Positions 38,734 to 47,768 of a DNA stretch of 64,000 nt are shown one piece after another. Origin of the DNA: UTCFX2 sp963788145 (lineage in GTDB: Bacteria > Chloroflexota > Anaerolineae > Anaerolineales > UBA4823). The stretch spans positions 434,001-498,000 of the forward strand of contig CAWBFQ010000003.1 in NCBI GenBank assembly GCA_963788145.1, in the 5' to 3' direction. Position 1 is the first letter of the stretch, and every line of letters starts with the position of its first letter. The notes below the pieces were generated by a model. The model ran no database searches. It was not told the origin of the DNA and saw only the letters and a list, made by a program, of their open reading frames with translations. The position numbers were made by a program, and so were the translations under genes.

Positions 38734-39630
38734 CTAACCAAAACGTCCAGTGACATAATCTTCCGTCTGATTATTCGTGGGATTTGTAAAGATAGTAACA
38801 GTGGCATCAAATTCGACCAATGTGCCCGTCCGAGTTGCCGGGTTATCAATCATCATGAATGCTGTATAATCCGAGACACGTGCAGCCTGCTGCATGTTAT
38901 GAGTGACGATTACAATCGTATAGTATTCTTTAAGATTTTGCATCAGTTCTTCAATGCGCAAGGTTGCAACTGGATCGAGTGCTGAAGCCGGTTCATCCAT
39001 CAATATGACCTCCGGTTGAACTGCGAGGGCGCGCGCAATACAAAGACGTTGTTGTTGACCACCGGAGAGCGCCATCCCGGATTGATTAAGTTTATCATGA
39101 ACTTCTTCCCATAATGCAGCCTGTCTCAGACTGTGTTCAATTAGACTATCCAAATCCGCTTTTCGATTGATCCCATACAGGCGGGGTCCATAGGCTACAT
39201 TCTCATAAATACTTTTTGGGAACGGGTTGGGTCGTTGGAATACCATTCCAACTCGGCGACGGACATCCACCACATCTACGCCAGGGGCATAAATATTATC
39301 TTGATCCAGTGTGATGGATCCTTCTATGTGGGCATTGGGGACCAAATCGTTCATTCGATTGAATGAACGTAATAAAGTAGATTTACCGCACCCCGACGGA
39401 CCAATAATGGCTGTGATCTTGTTTTTTGGGATTGAGAGGGATATATCGCCGAGGGCTTTGAATTTTCCATAATGGAGGGTCAGATTTTGAACATCCATTT
39501 TGATTTCTTCATCGGCAGCAAGTCCGTGATTTGTTTCAGTTGCTGGAAGATTATTTTCTACTGGTGTGGAAATTCGAATATTCTGCATAGGTTTGCTTTC
39601 AAAAGACACAACTTCTGATTTTGGATCCAT
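38734..39630 (-). CDS. pstB: Phosphate ABC transporter ATP-binding protein (copy 1)
   Basis: 298-aa ATPase. Walker A is IIGPSGCGKSTLLRSFNRMN, the Q-loop VGMVFQRPNPFPKSIYENV, the signature ALSGGQQQRLCIARALA, Walker B VILMDEPASALDP, and the H-loop IVIVTHNMQQAARV. The first 45 residues are not part of the fold, and an internal ATG at 39495 (MDVQNLTLHY) gives the usual 250-aa protein. It is 6 bp after pstA. Confidence 0.95.
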   Translation of the reverse strand: MDPKSEVVSFESKPMQNIRISTPVENNLPATETNHGLAADEEIKMDVQNLTLHYGKFKALGDISLSIPKNKITAIIGPSGCGKSTLLRSFNRMNDLVPNAHIEGSITLDQDNIYAPGVDVVDVRRRVGMVFQRPNPFPKSIYENVAYGPRLYGINRKADLDSLIEHSLRQAALWEEVHDKLNQSGMALSGGQQQRLCIARALAVQPEVILMDEPASALDPVATLRIEELMQNLKEYYTIVIVTHNMQQAARVSDYTAFMMIDNPATRTGTLVEFDATVTIFTNPTNNQTEDYVTGRFG

Positions 39631-39636
39631 CCTTAA

Positions 39637-40593
39637 TCATCCTTTCATCCGGGCAGCTTGCCAGCTTATCCACAGCCGGGCGAAGATATTTAAAAGAAGA
39701 ATAATTGCCATTAAAATCAATGCTGCAGCCCAGGCTTGATTGATCCGTTCTGGATAAGGTTGTTGGGAGTACTTAAAAAGAGTAAGTGGGAGCGAATCGA
39801 CTGGCTGTTCGATGATCCGATTAATGATTTCTGTTATCCCTTGCTTTCCCTGAATGCCGCTGCGAATAATCGAAGCCACCTCATAACGTTCATTTCCAAG
39901 CGCGGTGAACAATAGTGGAGCAGTTTCACCGGAGGCGCGTGCCAGGCCAAGCAAAATACCCGTAATGATCCCATGTAGCGCCGCTGGGAGAATTACACTG
40001 ATGTGAGTTCTCCAATCTGGAGCACCCAATGCGAGTGACCCTTCACGCATCGTGCGAGGAACCAACTTAATCATCTCCTCAGTTGTCCGAATAATGATCG
40101 GGAACATGATAATAGCCAGCGCTATGCCGCCTGCCAATGCGGAGTAATGGCCTTGTGTTTTAACTACCAGTGCATAGACAAACAAGCCCGTGATGATTGT
40201 TGGAATCCCCGAAAGTACGTCTGTCCCAAAACGAATCGCAGTCCCGAGCATCGTATGGGCATGATTCGCGGCGTAGATGGCTGCTAAGATCCCTGGAGGA
40301 ATGGCAAAAATGCTGGCGATGATGGTCAGAATGATTGTGCCTTCAATTGCATTCAACACGCCGCCGCCATCCATCCCCAAAGGCCTGGGAAGCTGGGTGA
40401 AAAATGAGAAAGTCAAGTATTGAGAACCTTTAATAAATACATATACAACAATCCATATAAGGGGAATAAGCGCCAGGATCGTCAATATACCTGTTAATCC
40501 CAACATAATGACATTGGATATTTTACGGCGTTTGTAGGTCGTCTCAAGGTGGATTTTCGGAAGAGTGTTCGATAGGGTCGCGATTTTGGTCAT
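39637..40593 (-). CDS. pstA: Phosphate ABC transporter permease PstA (copy 1)
   Basis: 318-aa polytopic permease. GGGVLNAIEGTIILTIIASI, GIPTIITGLFVYALVV and the EAA loop region TMREGSLALGAPDWRTHISV identify PstA. It overlaps pstC by 4 bp and precedes pstB. Confidence 0.94.
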   Translation of the reverse strand: MTKIATLSNTLPKIHLETTYKRRKISNVIMLGLTGILTILALIPLIWIVVYVFIKGSQYLTFSFFTQLPRPLGMDGGGVLNAIEGTIILTIIASIFAIPPGILAAIYAANHAHTMLGTAIRFGTDVLSGIPTIITGLFVYALVVKTQGHYSALAGGIALAIIMFPIIIRTTEEMIKLVPRTMREGSLALGAPDWRTHISVILPAALHGIITGILLGLARASGETAPLLFTALGNERYEVASIIRSGIQGKQGITEIINRIIEQPVDSLPLTLFKYSQQPYPERINQAWAAALILMAIILLLNIFARLWISWQAARMKG

Positions 40594-41606
40594 GCGCGCG
40601 CCTCCGATGGGGTTTTACGAGTCATCCTCCAGACCAATGCTCTTGCCAGAAGGTTGATAATCAATGAAAGCACAAAGAGGACAACCGCGACATACAATAA
40701 GGCTGAAGTATGGATTGCATTAAATGCCTCGGCGAATTCATTCGCGATTACGCTTGACATGGTATAGCCAGGGCGGAGCAAAGAGTAAGAGCCTGCGATG
40801 CTGTTCCCAATCACCATAGTCACAGCCATGGTCTCACCCAGAGCGCGCCCCAAACCCAGGATAACGGCACCCAGGATTCCGGAAAGACCATAGGGGAGCA
40901 GCACCTGCCAGATCATTTCCCATTGGGTAGCGCCCAGAGCAAGCGCGGCTTCTCGTTGTGAATTTGGGATAGCCTGGAATACATCCCTAGTGACAGCTGC
41001 AATCGTTGGAGTGACCATGATGGTCAGGATTAATGCAGCAGCCAAACGGCTGGATCCGCTTTGGGGGATGGGTCCGGCGAATAACACAGCGAGGATGGGC
41101 AGCTTTCCTATTGTTTCACCAAAGAAATTCCCGATGGGGACAACCACCTGGGGAAGAAACATGTATATCCCCCATAGACCATAGATGACGCTGGGGATAG
41201 CCGCTAAGAGTTCTATCATCCAGCCGATGGGCTGGCGCAACCAGGCAGGGCTTAACTCTGCCAGGAAGATGGCGATACCTATACTAATGGGAATGGCGAA
41301 GACTAATGCCATGATTGAGGTGGAGATTGTGCCGTAAATAAACGGCCAGGCCTGATAGTCCTCGGCGATCGGATTCCAACTGGCATCATTCGTAGGTAAG
41401 AAGAAGAGAATACCTTCCGCTGCTCTGGCTTCGGAGGAACCATGCCAAATCGTCAAGCCTATTGCAACCATCAAAACCACGACCAAGATCGCAACAATAA
41501 TCAGGATGACATTCCAAGGAACATCACCATAGTGAAAATAACGGCGCAGCTTATAGGCGAGGCTGGATTTGTCTTGTGAGAGTTCTTTTACATGGGTGTT
41601 TTGCAT
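40590..41606 (-). CDS. pstC: Phosphate ABC transporter permease PstC (copy 1)
   Basis: 338-aa permease. PIGWMIELLAAIPSVIYGLWG, QREAALALGATQWEMIWQV (EAA loop), and GRALGETMAVTMVIGN are PstC hallmarks. It is separated from pstS by a stem-loop. Confidence 0.94.
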   Translation of the reverse strand: MQNTHVKELSQDKSSLAYKLRRYFHYGDVPWNVILIIVAILVVVLMVAIGLTIWHGSSEARAAEGILFFLPTNDASWNPIAEDYQAWPFIYGTISTSIMALVFAIPISIGIAIFLAELSPAWLRQPIGWMIELLAAIPSVIYGLWGIYMFLPQVVVPIGNFFGETIGKLPILAVLFAGPIPQSGSSRLAAALILTIMVTPTIAAVTRDVFQAIPNSQREAALALGATQWEMIWQVLLPYGLSGILGAVILGLGRALGETMAVTMVIGNSIAGSYSLLRPGYTMSSVIANEFAEAFNAIHTSALLYVAVVLFVLSLIINLLARALVWRMTRKTPSEARA

Positions 41607-41625
41607 CAGCTTCTCTTTACATGGA

Positions 41626-41680
41626 TCAAACCCTAAGGGGGCGCTACCTGATTTTGAAGATATGCTCCCTCAGGGTTTGA
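41626..41680 (-). terminator. Intercistronic stem-loop between pstS and pstC
   Basis: TCAAACCCT...AGGGTTTGA arms, with inner AAGGGGGCGC/GCTCCCT pairing, across a loop of about 20 bases. Such structures after a binding-protein gene often give partial termination or mRNA protection, so that PstS exceeds the membrane subunits. The function is inferred from position. Confidence 0.5.
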
Positions 41681-41700
41681 ATAGTAAACATATGGTGAGG

Positions 41701-42918
41701 CTACTTGGTGATAACTGGTTGGCCGTTGCAGGTCATTTCACCGAACTTGGCCAGAATTATCTGAAGTGCTGCATCGGGCAGAACTGAGTAACCCAAATCT
41801 CCAGCACGCTTTGCAGCAGATGGATCTGTCAGCGCCCAACTCAGGTATTCAAGTAGTTTCCCGGCTTTTACGCAGTCTTCCATTGTGCTCATGTGTAAGA
41901 TGATGTAAGTGTAGCCGGAGATCGGCCAACTGCCCTCGCCTGCACCATTTACGATATCGGTGGTGAGTTTATCGGAGAAGGAGTCGGAGAAATCGTTCAT
42001 CGCGGATGCCAGACTGTCGGCATTGGCAGCAACAGTTTTTCCGGATGCATTCACCATTTGAGCAAATTTGATGTTGTTGGAAACTGCGTAGGATAACTCA
42101 ACGTAACCGATGGCGTTGGGAGTATTCAAGACGCCTACAGCAACACCCTGATTGCCTTTGCCACCGATACCATTACCAGCTTTGTCAACCGGCCATTCGA
42201 TTGCAGAGCCTGCCCCAGGGCCAGCTTTCCAGTCTGCGTTGGCGGCAGCCAGGAATTTGGTGAAGATTTCTGTTGTGCCAGATCCATCAGAGCGGTGTAC
42301 AGCTGTAATGGATTTATCGGGGAGCTGGGCAGCGATTTCAGGATTTAGAGCTGTGATCGACGGATCGTTCCATTTACTGATCGCGCCGCTGTAAATTCCT
42401 GCCAAAATATTCCCGTCGAGGGTGACGGTCATGGTGACGCCTTCGATATTATAAATCGGGACTACTGCGCCTGCAAGCATCGGGAACATCTGCAGATCGC
42501 CGCCGGCTTGATATTCCTCATCTTTGAGGAGCGAATCGGAACCAGCATAATCCACAGTTCGGTCGATGATGGCTTTCTTACCGCCGCCAGACCCAATGCC
42601 CTGATAATTGAGCACAACGGAAGGATCAACATACTGATAGGCGAAGTTCCATTCGGTGTAGACCGGGAGGGGGAATGTAGCGCCAGCGCCGTTGAGGGTG
42701 ATCGATCCGGCTGGAAGCTCAGTAGGTTTGGCTTCTGGGGTAGCTGTAATGATCTGGGTCACGGTTTCAGGTGTGCCGGCGACGATCTGAGTCACAACTA
42801 CTTCGACGGTTTTGACCACTTCAACTTTTTCGGGTGTGACTGCAGCGGGCGCGCAGGCAGAAGCGAATAATGCAACAAGTAGAAGGGCTGATAAGATATG
42901 AAAAACTTTACGAGACAT
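41701..42918 (-). CDS. pstS: Phosphate-binding lipoprotein PstS (copy 1)
   Basis: 405-aa lipoprotein. The lipobox is ALFASACAPA, followed by a Val/Thr-rich linker. The phosphate-binding core has SITLNGAGATFPLPVYTEWN, YQGIGSGGGKKAIIDRTVDY, AVHRSDGSGTTEIFTKFLA, and ISGYTYIILHM. It is the first gene of the operon pstS-pstC-pstA-pstB-phoU, behind a PhoP-box-like array. Confidence 0.95.
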   Translation of the reverse strand: MSRKVFHILSALLLVALFASACAPAAVTPEKVEVVKTVEVVVTQIVAGTPETVTQIITATPEAKPTELPAGSITLNGAGATFPLPVYTEWNFAYQYVDPSVVLNYQGIGSGGGKKAIIDRTVDYAGSDSLLKDEEYQAGGDLQMFPMLAGAVVPIYNIEGVTMTVTLDGNILAGIYSGAISKWNDPSITALNPEIAAQLPDKSITAVHRSDGSGTTEIFTKFLAAANADWKAGPGAGSAIEWPVDKAGNGIGGKGNQGVAVGVLNTPNAIGYVELSYAVSNNIKFAQMVNASGKTVAANADSLASAMNDFSDSFSDKLTTDIVNGAGEGSWPISGYTYIILHMSTMEDCVKAGKLLEYLSWALTDPSAAKRAGDLGYSVLPDAALQIILAKFGEMTCNGQPVITK

Positions 42919-42966
42919 ACAATTTTCTCCTCAATATTGTGTAGGTTTGATCTATCTATCAGAAGG

Positions 42967-43041
42967 AGTATATCCCTTTGAATTTAACAAATGAGCAAGG
43001 CTGGTTTAATAATGTGTCAACGGAATGTAAATAATTGTTAA
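42967..43041 (-). promoter_or_regulatory. Candidate PhoB/PhoP-box array and -10 element for pstS
   Basis: Read on the minus strand, four hexamers TTAACA, TTTACA, TTGACA and TTAAAC start at 43041, 43031, 43020 and 43009, that is every 10-11 bp. This matches the Gram-positive PhoP box (TT-A/T/C-A-C/T-A repeats on one helix face). A -10-like TATACT lies at 42972-42967 and the pstS ATG at 42918. The PhoB protein encoded at 45.4-46.1 kb is the obvious regulator. Confidence 0.55.
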
Positions 43042-43054
43042 TCTTGGCCCAACT

Positions 43055-43418
43055 TCCAACTTTTCAGCCGCGGCTGTAAGCGTGCCGGAATAGATGACGT
43101 CATGACCGGGATTTGCGATCAGATTGATTCCCGAAACCACAAGATCGAATTTGTGGGGGAAAATGCCCAGCAAAGGTAATGCAACACAATCGGAGGCGCG
43201 CCGTCGCTGGATCGCGCGATTGTGCCATCTGCTAGCATAACTTCGCGGATACGCAAAGGGCGATCAATCGTCTTGACGTGACCATCACCAGACCAGTTGC
43301 GGTCCGATGCCAGGAAATCGACATCAGCGAATTTCAGGAAGCGAAAGCAGGTGAATGTCTTCTCAGTCCGACTGGATGCGCAATTCACCAGTCTTGGTAA
43401 CTCTCTAGAAGAGATCAT
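43055..43418 (-). pseudogene. Decayed SurE (5'/3'-nucleotidase) remnant
   Basis: Minus-strand fragments of SurE in several frames: FADVDFLASDRNWSGDGHV, KTIDRPLRIREVMLADG, ARSSDGAPP, then in another frame FDLVVSGINLIANPGHDV and IYSGTLTAAAE. The N-terminal NDDG motif is degraded and the C-terminal half of the protein is missing. Several breaks plus truncation mean real decay, unlike the single-indel genes nearby. 43419-43607 holds only a short plus-strand ORF without recognisable features. Confidence 0.75.
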
Positions 43419-43607
43419 GGTGGAAGTGCTGCGTTCACAGGCAATGGAAAAGTTTAAGCTGAAGAAATATCAAGCTCAATTACTGGGGTTTATTCACCGG
43501 GAATCGATTGAACTGACCAGCTCCGAAGGCGAAAGCGCCATGCAACCCGAAACGAATATTAGCGACGAGAATTAGTTTCGGCGCGGATGGGTTTGATTGC
43601 TCTTGGT

Positions 43608-45368
43608 TTATTCAGGAGCGAGTGGGATTGAAAAGAAGAATGTACTTCCCTCGCCTTCGCGACTTTCAGCCCATATAGTCCCTCCGTGGGCTTCGACCAG
43701 ATGGCGAGAGATAGCCAGCCCCAGTCCAGTTCCGCCGCCGGAACGGGCGCGATCGGTCTTATAGAAACGCTCGAAAATGCGGCTGATATCTCCGACGGGG
43801 ATGCCGACGCCGTAATCCTGCACCGAAAACAAGATATTCTTCTTGTGAAGTTGGGCGGATAGCACGATTTTTCCGCCTGAGGGGGTGAATTTGATTGCAT
43901 TATGCAGCAAATTGATCAGTACCTGCACCAACCGCACCGGGTCCGCCATGATTTGTGACAACTCTGCTGAGCAGTCTACTTCAATGGTCACAAAGGCGCG
44001 CTCTGCCTGCGTAGAGAGCCGATCTACTGCTTGATCGATCAACTGGCATGGTGAGATAGGAACTTGTTTTATTGGCACCCGACCAGACTCAATCCGGGAA
44101 AGCTCAAGCAATTCTTCGACCATCTGTGTGAGGGCGTCGACTTGGGTTTGCATCCGGTTGAGGAATTTTAAAGCCGCAGGAGGATCATCCAGACCGGTTT
44201 CAACCAGGGTCTCAGCCAGCACTTTAATTGCAGCCAGCGGTGTGCGCAGTTCGTGTGAAATATTGCTGATGAAATCCTGACGGACGGTTTCAAGGCGGCG
44301 GATGCGGGTCAGGTTCTGGAAAAGCAGCAAGGTATTTTCGGGTTGAGCAGCACCAAGCGGTGTGGCAGTGACTTGAAGATACAGGCGATGTGAGCCGATT
44401 TCAAGATAGGCGGAATGTGATTCGCCCGTTTCCCGACATTTTTGCAGTGTCTCTTCGACCTGGTGATGGCGTGCCACCTCGAACAGCGACTTTCCAGATG
44501 CCTGATGTGACGCTGTATCAAACATCTGCTGGGCAGCCGGGTTAATAAGCTGAATGCGGTTGAGAGAATCGATGATAATTACCCCGTCGGACATCACGCT
44601 CAATACCGCAGCAATGCGGCTGCGTTCAGCTTTCAGGTCATCAATCTCTACACTAAGTTGGGAGGCCATCTCGTTGAAGGTTTGGGTGAGTTGACCAATT
44701 TCATCCCTTGTGGATGGGATCAAACGGCTATCCAGTTTTCCGGCGGCCATCTGGTTTGCGGCTAAGATCAGGTCGCGTAATGGACGAGTGGTTCGATTTG
44801 AAATCCAGACTGCAAGCAAGCCAGCCAGGATCACAGCCACCAGGCTTGCCCCAATCAGTGCGCTTTGGAGGCGGGCTATTTTTTGGTGCACTGTTTGTAA
44901 AGAAAGAGCAACTCTACTATATCCAATGATTTCGTTGTTGGATTTAATCGGGACGGCGACATAGAACATATCATAGCCCAATGTGTTGCTAAAGCGAATG
45001 GCGTTGCCGTTTCCAGTTAGCTTTGCCTGAATCACCTCTGGACGGCTGATATGATTTTCCATCATATTGTGGTCATTCAAGGTCTCTGCAACTACAATCC
45101 CTTGGGCATCAATGATTGTAATACGCGATCGGATGCTGACGCCAACCTCTCGCATAAGAGTATCGATTTGTTCCGGAGCGGTGTCAGATATCAGAAATGG
45201 CTTAACAAGCTCTGCAATGATTTGAGCTTCGCTTGTTAAGTGTGAATCCAGGTCTGCGATAGAAGTACGCTCTACGAAATCTACAAGATACAATGTAAGG
45301 CTGAACATGACCACCAGGACTAGCAGTATGTAGAAGAGTGCGATGCGAGCTCGGATGGTGTAGAACAT
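43608..45368 (-). CDS. phoR: Phosphate-regulon sensor histidine kinase PhoR-like
   Basis: 586 aa. Two TM segments flank an extracytoplasmic sensor of about 140 aa; then come HAMP (RTTRPLRDLILAANQMAAGK), PAS (VLSVMSDGVIIIDSLNRIQL), HisKA with the phospho-His in DFISNISHELRTPLAAIK, and HATPase with NLLHNAIKFTPSGG and GTGLGLAISRHLVEAHGG. ATG 45368 is one base after the TGA of phoB in its corrected frame; the uncorrected sequence shows the two as one ORF. It probably senses the Pst/PhoU state. Confidence 0.92.
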   Translation of the reverse strand: MFYTIRARIALFYILLVLVVMFSLTLYLVDFVERTSIADLDSHLTSEAQIIAELVKPFLISDTAPEQIDTLMREVGVSIRSRITIIDAQGIVVAETLNDHNMMENHISRPEVIQAKLTGNGNAIRFSNTLGYDMFYVAVPIKSNNEIIGYSRVALSLQTVHQKIARLQSALIGASLVAVILAGLLAVWISNRTTRPLRDLILAANQMAAGKLDSRLIPSTRDEIGQLTQTFNEMASQLSVEIDDLKAERSRIAAVLSVMSDGVIIIDSLNRIQLINPAAQQMFDTASHQASGKSLFEVARHHQVEETLQKCRETGESHSAYLEIGSHRLYLQVTATPLGAAQPENTLLLFQNLTRIRRLETVRQDFISNISHELRTPLAAIKVLAETLVETGLDDPPAALKFLNRMQTQVDALTQMVEELLELSRIESGRVPIKQVPISPCQLIDQAVDRLSTQAERAFVTIEVDCSAELSQIMADPVRLVQVLINLLHNAIKFTPSGGKIVLSAQLHKKNILFSVQDYGVGIPVGDISRIFERFYKTDRARSGGGTGLGLAISRHLVEAHGGTIWAESREGEGSTFFFSIPLAPE

Positions 45369-45369
45369 C

Positions 45370-46076
45370 TCAGCCTTCGAAACGATAGCCAGTACCGCGA
45401 ACGGTGACGATGCGAGTCGGGTTGGATGGTTCTTGCTCGATTTTTTCACGCAGCCAGCGAATGTGTACATCGACAGTTCGGCTGCCGCCAGTGAAATCCC
45501 AACCCCAGACACGTGTTCCAGGATCAGGTCGCGGGTCAAGACCTGGCCGCGATGGCGCGCCAGAAACAGGAGCAAATCAAACTCCTTTGGTTTTAAGGAA
45601 AGCAATTTTTCTTCCAGCAGAATTTCGCGCCGGGAGAGATCGAGAGTGAGGTTCCCGAACTTGATGATTTCGCGCGGTAGAATGTCTCCGCTTTCCATTT
45701 CTGCACGGATCAGACGGACGCGGCGAAGCTGGGCTTTCACGCGCGCCAGCAACTCGCGAATGCTGAAAGGTTTGGTCATGTAATCGTCAGCACCCATCTC
45801 CAGCCCGATCACTCGGTCGATCTCTTCATCACGAGCGGTGAGCATAATGATGGGAGGATTCATCTCCTGACGCAGAATGCGGCAAACCTCGAAACCATCC
45901 AACTTGGGGAGCATGATATCCAGGATAATAAGATCGGGGTGCGTCTGGCGTGCATTTAGTACTGCGCTTTCACCATCCGCAGCGGACGCAACTTTATACC
46001 CCTGACGGTTCAGGTTATAAACCAGTGTTTCCCGAAGGGCGGGTTCGTCCTCGACAACCAGAATTTTATCTGCCAT
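45370..46076 (-). CDS. phoB: Phosphate-regulon response regulator PhoB/PhoP, one frameshift
   Basis: About 235-aa OmpR-family regulator. The receiver has ILVVEDEPALRETLVYNL, phospho-acceptor Asp in DLIILDIMLPKLDG, and Lys in DDYMTKPFS. The winged helix has LKPKEFDLLLFLARHRGQVL. Near 45510-45514 the frame changes at a GTGT dinucleotide: the other frame then reads VWGWDFTGGSRTVDVHIRWL and ends RGTGYRFEG-stop at 45370. ATG 46076 (MADKILVVEDE) is 7 bp after pstB2. The likely binding sites are the repeats before pstS1. Confidence 0.9.
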
Positions 46077-46083
46077 GATTACC

Positions 46084-46866
46084 TCATCCAAATCGACCTT
46101 CGACATAATCCTTGGTGCGCTTATCTTGCGGGATAGTGAAGAGCGTATTCTTTGCCCCGCATTCTATCAGTTCGCCCTGTAAAAAGAAAGCGGCATGATC
46201 AGACATTCGTGCGGCTTGCTGGATCGAATGTGGGACCAGAAGGATGGTGTAGCGCGTCTTCAATTCAAGCAAGGTAGCTTCTACTTTGGAGGTGGAAATG
46301 GGGTCCAAACCGGAAGTTGGCTCGTCCAACAGGATCACCTCTGGCTCCAGAGCCAGGCTGCGCGCCAGACATAATCGCTGTTGTTGACCACCGGAGAGGG
46401 CTGTTGCAGGGTTGTCCAATCGGTCTTTCACTTCATCCCAGAGAGCAGCCTGATGCAAGCTACGCTCAACGGCAGAATCCAGCACCAGTTTTCTTCGCTC
46501 ACCAGCCAACTCAAGTGAATATGTCAAGTTGCTGCGAATCGTTAGAGGCAGGACTATTGGGCGGGCGAATACCATACCCACTCGACGACGCAATTTAATC
46601 ACATCCACCGCACGGTCGAGTACATTCATGTAATTTCCATTATGATCTGCCAGAAGGACTTTGCCTGAAACATTGGCAACATCAGCCAGATCATTCAAGC
46701 GGTTGATCACTCGCAATAAGGTGGACTTTCCGCCTCCGGATGGTCCAAATAGGACTGTTATCGCATTGGCAGTGATATTCAGGTTAATATCACGCAGAGA
46801 TTCGTTTCCATCGGAATAACTTAAGGAAAAATTTTCAAAAATGATCTTATTCAAAGAAATCACCAT
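46084..46866 (-). CDS. pstB: Phosphate ABC transporter ATP-binding protein (copy 2)
   Basis: 260-aa ATPase. Walker A LFGPSGGGKSTLLRVINRLN, Q-loop region VGMVFARPIVLPLTIRSNL (Ala in place of the usual Gln of VFQ), signature ALSGGQQQRLCLARSLA, Walker B VILLDEPTSGLDP. The Q-loop change and the diverged LVPHSIQQAARMSD H-loop region suggest a paralogue rather than a recent copy of copy 1. It overlaps pstA2 by 7 bp and is followed by phoB. Confidence 0.9.
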   Translation of the reverse strand: MVISLNKIIFENFSLSYSDGNESLRDINLNITANAITVLFGPSGGGKSTLLRVINRLNDLADVANVSGKVLLADHNGNYMNVLDRAVDVIKLRRRVGMVFARPIVLPLTIRSNLTYSLELAGERRKLVLDSAVERSLHQAALWDEVKDRLDNPATALSGGQQQRLCLARSLALEPEVILLDEPTSGLDPISTSKVEATLLELKTRYTILLVPHSIQQAARMSDHAAFFLQGELIECGAKNTLFTIPQDKRTKDYVEGRFG

Positions 46867-47753
46867 TGACGACGGGAGCGTGCCCGCGAGCGTATAATGG
46901 TAGCGGTGAGATTCATTCCTAATACCAGGATCAATAACACCAGCGCGGTGCCATATTGGATGCTTTCGGGCATTCCGGGTACCTGGGTTGAGATCACATA
47001 CAAATGATATGGAAGCGCCATGGTCTGGTCAAGCGGTGAGCTGGGCAGGCGGGGTAGGTAGAAAGCGGCAGCGGTGAACAGGATTGGGGCTGTCTCTCCG
47101 GCTGCACGCTCCAAACCGAGAATCATGCCGGTCAAAATGCCTGGCAAAGCCTGGGGGGCTACTATTCGGCGGATGGTTTGCCAGCGTGTAGCGCCGAGAG
47201 AGATGCTCACCACCCGGAAGGCTTGCGGGACAGAGCGAAGTGCTTCCTCGGTTGTGCTAATGATAACTGGGATATTCATAATTGCCAGGGTGAGTGAGCC
47301 AGCCAGAATGCTGGTGCCGAACCTCATTGAGATCACAAAGATGCCCAAGCCGAACAGTCCATAAACGACCGATGGAATACCAGCCAGGGTGATGATTGCG
47401 ACCCGGATGGTTTGAGTCAGGCGATTGCTAGGCGCATATTCCGAGAGATAGATAGCTGCGCCGATTCCCATAGGAACAGAGAAGATGGCTGTGCCGATTA
47501 TCAGATAAATCGTACCTACGATTGCGGGCCAAATGCCGCCGGATTTCATGCCATTGAATGGAAAGCCAAAAATGAAATCCATAGAGATGTTCTGAAGACC
47601 ACGCAACAGGACGACCCCAACGATCAGAAAGATGGGCAGAATGGTAAGGAACGCGATTAACGAGACGAACCCAAAACCAAGCCGTTGAGACCGATTGCGA
47701 GCGGTCGAACTACTGGATTGAGAAGGATCGTGAGTAGTAAATGGCGATTTCAA
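46860..47753 (-). CDS. pstA: Phosphate ABC transporter permease PstA (copy 2)
   Basis: 297-aa permease. IWPAIVGTIYLIIGTAIFSV, AGIPSVVYGLFGLGIFVIS and the EAA loop QAFRVVSISLGATRWQTIRR support PstA. It follows pstC2 by 15 bp and overlaps pstB2. Confidence 0.92.
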   Translation of the reverse strand: MKSPFTTHDPSQSSSSTARNRSQRLGFGFVSLIAFLTILPIFLIVGVVLLRGLQNISMDFIFGFPFNGMKSGGIWPAIVGTIYLIIGTAIFSVPMGIGAAIYLSEYAPSNRLTQTIRVAIITLAGIPSVVYGLFGLGIFVISMRFGTSILAGSLTLAIMNIPVIISTTEEALRSVPQAFRVVSISLGATRWQTIRRIVAPQALPGILTGMILGLERAAGETAPILFTAAAFYLPRLPSSPLDQTMALPYHLYVISTQVPGMPESIQYGTALVLLILVLGMNLTATIIRSRARSRRQW

Positions 47754-47768
47754 AGATGCTCCAAAGAG

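Noticed and set aside
43297..43575. 92-aa plus-strand ORF between surE remnant and phoR
   Set aside because: The first 40 codons are antisense to the surE remnant. The rest (SQAMEKFKLKKYQAQLLGFI) looks faintly protein-like but has no start signal or family.
43608..46106. A natural response-regulator/histidine-kinase fusion protein
   Set aside because: The linker is out-of-frame PhoB; the shifted frame restores a complete PhoB C-terminus and a stop one base before the PhoR start.
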